A DNA stretch of 14,822 nucleotides from Acidimicrobiaceae bacterium (lineage in GTDB: Bacteria > Actinomycetota > Acidimicrobiia > Acidimicrobiales > Palsa-688). The notes below the pieces were generated by a model. That model saw nothing but the letters and a program-made list of their open reading frames with translations, made no database searches and had not been told where the DNA came from. The DNA is taken from assembly GCA_030838025.1 (NCBI GenBank), contig JAUTXM010000090.1, positions 1 to 14,822 on the forward strand. The letters run 5' to 3'. A program made the position numbers and the translations under genes. Positions 13,017 to 14,822 of the stretch are shown here, piece by piece (position 1 is the first letter of the stretch; every line of letters begins with the position of its first letter).

Positions 13017-13586
13017 TCACAGCTCCACGCTTCCACCCGACCGCCAGTACGGCCCCCCGCCGTCCTTGCGCTCCAGGAATCCGTCCTCGACGAGATAGCG
13101 CCGCAGGGCCGCGTAGTCCCGATGCCATCGAATGAGCATCTCGGTGACCCGGGCTTCGGAGTACCGCACGCCGATGTCGAAGTCCTGCGCGATCAGGTCC
13201 AGCACCTGCAGGCGCTTCGAATGCGAGGACGGAATACTCACAAGCCGTCCGTCCTTGACGAAGGCCCGCAGGGCCGCCCCATGGGGACTGTTCGGCGACG
13301 GGGCCTCGAGCTCGTGCTCGTCTTCGTGCTCACCGTGATCACGCGTTGTCCTGGCGAGTGACCGCAGCACTTCTTCCTTCAATCGCAGGCCATGACGATC
13401 CCGCTCCACCAGACCACCATCCATCAAGCGGGCCACGGCCCCAGTCACCCGCCCCGCGGGCAAGGCCGTCGCTTCGGTCAGTTCTGCGATGGTCGCCGCA
13501 CCGAGGACGAGGGCGGCGACTACCCGTAGACGGTCGCCGTCGGCCAGCAGCGCCGCAACCCTCTCGGCGGTCGGCCACTCGTCCAT
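13017..13586 (-). CDS. HTH and DUF2087 domain-containing putative regulator
   Basis: The 189-residue protein has an N-terminal winged-helix-like part (about 8-75: RLRVVAALVLGAATIAELTEATALPAGRVTGAVARLMDGGLVER). This resembles ArsR-type helix-turn-helix domains. An acidic/His linker (82-98, DHGEHEDEHELEAP) follows. The C-terminal DUF2087 domain is about 105-185, with DGRLVSIPSSHSKRLQVLDLIAQDF, RYSEARVTEML and DYAALRRYLVEDGFLERKDGG-YWR. DUF2087 proteins are presumed transcription factors; the signal is unknown. The ATG at 13586 lacks a well-spaced Shine-Dalgarno. It is 72 bases downstream of the SDR gene on the same strand and may be co-transcribed. The His/Glu-rich linker could bind metal, which is speculative. 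Confidence 0.88.
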   Translation of the reverse strand: MDEWPTAERVAALLADGDRLRVVAALVLGAATIAELTEATALPAGRVTGAVARLMDGGLVERDRHGLRLKEEVLRSLARTTRDHGEHEDEHELEAPSPNSPHGAALRAFVKDGRLVSIPSSHSKRLQVLDLIAQDFDIGVRYSEARVTEMLIRWHRDYAALRRYLVEDGFLERKDGGGPYWRSGGSVEL

Positions 13587-13658
13587 GCCTTCATGATGGC
13601 GCGCCGGTCGAGAGGGCGCGACTTCGACAACGGGGGCAGGGCGCGGTTGCGACGGCCG

Positions 13659-14663
13659 TTACGGCGCCAGACCCTCAGAACCAAATGCCTTGACCAGTTG
13701 GTCCAGCGTTGCCTCGAGGCGCATGTCCAAGCGGCGATGAGCGGCGTCGGCGTCGTGCCACTCGATGATCTCCCGGGCGCCCCGCCAGAACGGCACCGTG
13801 GCCGCCCACCCGGGAACCAGCCTCTTGATCTTGGTGTTGTCGAACACCATGGCGTGGGCCTTGTCACCGAGCAGGCTGGCGCCCCACTCCGGATCGACGG
13901 CCGCCACGGCGTCGGAGGGCACGTGGACGACCCGCGGCTCGACGCCCGCGGCCGCGGCCAGGATCCCGGCGACCTGATCCCAGGTGAGCGCCTCGTCGGA
14001 CGTGATGTGAAAGCTGTCCCCCACCGCCCGCGACTCGCCGAGCAAACCGACAAATGCCCGGGCGAAGTCGACACTGTGCGTCAACGTCCACGGCGACGTT
14101 CCATCGCCGTGCACCACGATCGGCGCCCCGCGGCGCATCCGGTCGATCATCGTCCATCCTCCGTGGAGGGGCACCATCGTGCGGTCGTAGGTGTGCGACG
14201 GACGCACGATCGTGGCGGGGAAACCGTCCTCCCGGTAGCTACGAACGAGGAGATCTTCACAGGCGATCTTGTCCCGTGAGTACTGCCAGTACGGGTTTCG
14301 CAACGGTGTCGATTCGACAATCGGCAGCCGTTTTGGCGGAGTCTGGTATGCGGACGCCGAGCTGATGAAGACGTACTGGCCGATGCGTCCGCCGAACAGA
14401 TCCATGTCGGCCCTGACGTCTTCGGGGGTAAACGCCAGGAAGTCGACCACCACGTCGAACTCCAAGCCCGCGACCGCCCGCGTCACCGAAGATCGGTCCC
14501 GGACGTCGGCGATCAGCACGTGCGCGGCGCGGGGGGGCGGACGGGTGGTGCTGTTGCCCCGGTTGAGGATGAACAGGTCGAAGCCCGCCTCGACCGCCTG
14601 CTCTGCGCAGGCGGCGCTGATGACGCCCGTACCACCGACGAAAAGCACCTGCGGCCGTGCCAT
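13659..14663 (-). CDS. NAD-dependent epimerase/dehydratase family protein (atypical SDR)
   Basis: The ATG at 14661-14663 gives 334 residues; a GTG directly before it (14664-14666) is an alternative start. The N-terminal Rossmann motif is FVGGTGVIS (8-16), and NRGNST (34-39) suits the adenine-ribose site. D53 follows in IADVRD, then SSASAY (101-106). The catalytic YxxxK is Y128-x3-K132 (YSRDK), and IVRPSHTYD is at 152-160. Length and motifs fit the extended or atypical SDR family near nucleotide-sugar epimerases and CSP41-like proteins. The substrate cannot be read from sequence. No Shine-Dalgarno is visible; TAAGCC lies 6 bases before the ATG, so it may be leaderless. It is followed on the same strand by the DUF2087 regulator. 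Confidence 0.9.
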   Translation of the reverse strand: MARPQVLFVGGTGVISAACAEQAVEAGFDLFILNRGNSTTRPPPRAAHVLIADVRDRSSVTRAVAGLEFDVVVDFLAFTPEDVRADMDLFGGRIGQYVFISSASAYQTPPKRLPIVESTPLRNPYWQYSRDKIACEDLLVRSYREDGFPATIVRPSHTYDRTMVPLHGGWTMIDRMRRGAPIVVHGDGTSPWTLTHSVDFARAFVGLLGESRAVGDSFHITSDEALTWDQVAGILAAAAGVEPRVVHVPSDAVAAVDPEWGASLLGDKAHAMVFDNTKIKRLVPGWAATVPFWRGAREIIEWHDADAAHRRLDMRLEATLDQLVKAFGSEGLAP

Positions 14664-14755
14664 CACACCGGCTTAGCACGACCCCGGCTTCGAGGAGTGC
14701 GTAAGTCCCGGAGCCGCCCCCCGCCCGAGCCGCCCGAAACCCGCCCCAAGTCCGG

Positions 14756-14822
14756 TTAGCCGGCTCGGGCGATGATCGCCTGGGCCGCCGCCAGCCGGGC
14801 GATGGGAACCCGGAACGGCGAG
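14756..14822 (-). CDS. ppdK: Pyruvate phosphate dikinase, C-terminal end only (partial)
   Basis: Reading the minus strand from the window edge gives SPFRVPIARLAAAQAIIARA plus G and a TAA stop (14756-14758). SPFRVPIARLAAAQ is the conserved end of pyruvate phosphate dikinase, which interconverts pyruvate, ATP and phosphate with phosphoenolpyruvate, AMP and pyrophosphate. In the family a catalytic Cys directly precedes this Ser; the window ends inside that codon, and its one visible base (C, third position) is compatible with Cys. The gene is upstream of the SDR gene on the same strand, 92 bases away, and may be unrelated to it. Only 21 residues are visible, but the motif is distinctive. Confidence 0.82.
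   Translation of the reverse strand, partial: SPFRVPIARLAAAQAIIARAG

Overview
The window is GC-rich, densely coded chromosomal DNA from an actinobacterium. The best guess is a member of, or near, the class Acidimicrobiia. The reasons are very high GC at third codon positions, a dnaG-rpoD pair with overlapping genes, an HrdB/SigA-type principal sigma factor, tRNA genes without encoded CCA, TAnnnT -10 boxes close to start codons, and the tail of a pyruvate phosphate dikinase gene upstream. The class is an inference; no marker in the window proves it.

Left end (1-1340). The end of a small gene is followed by a VapC-like PIN-domain toxin gene. Together they look like a type II toxin-antitoxin pair. 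The toxin's last residues are in the wrong frame: removing one A near 597 restores a canonical PIN C-terminus that ends at 654. Two minus-strand tRNA genes follow, CAU (probably Ile2) and Asn(GUU).

Core information-processing block (1342-5326). A small YtxH-like protein with an N-terminal hydrophobic segment (plus) faces the minus-strand dnaG-rpoD operon. The two operon genes overlap by 8 bases. The 315-base gap downstream of rpoD holds a 9-bp inverted repeat and GC-rich short repeats.

Membrane block (5415-8061). A plus-strand single-pass protein with an Ig-like (choice-of-anchor D) domain diverges from dnaG. It converges, with 2 bases between stops, on a NatA/NatB-type ABC exporter operon. 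In that operon the ATPase gene comes first and the permease second, overlapping as ATGA.

Accessory metabolism (8176-14663). A GNAT acetyltransferase gene and a TetR-family regulator gene diverge around a perfect 6-4-6 palindrome. A gamma-glutamyltransferase-family gene (YwrD-like) starts 16 bases after the TetR stop and is probably co-transcribed with it. Next come a small acidic His-containing protein, a convergent stand-alone ferritin-like protein (VioB/RebD N-terminal type), an HTH-DUF2087 regulator and an atypical NAD-binding SDR/epimerase. The last 67 bases encode the C-terminal 21 residues of pyruvate phosphate dikinase.

I found no CRISPR array, insertion sequence, phage gene or biosynthetic cluster, and nothing I would call a new multi-gene system. 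The observations most worth a second look are the frameshifted PIN toxin, the missing conventional start of the TetR gene beside a likely operator, the triplicated acidic insert in the GNAT protein, and the orphan ferritin-like protein facing a small histidine-containing protein.
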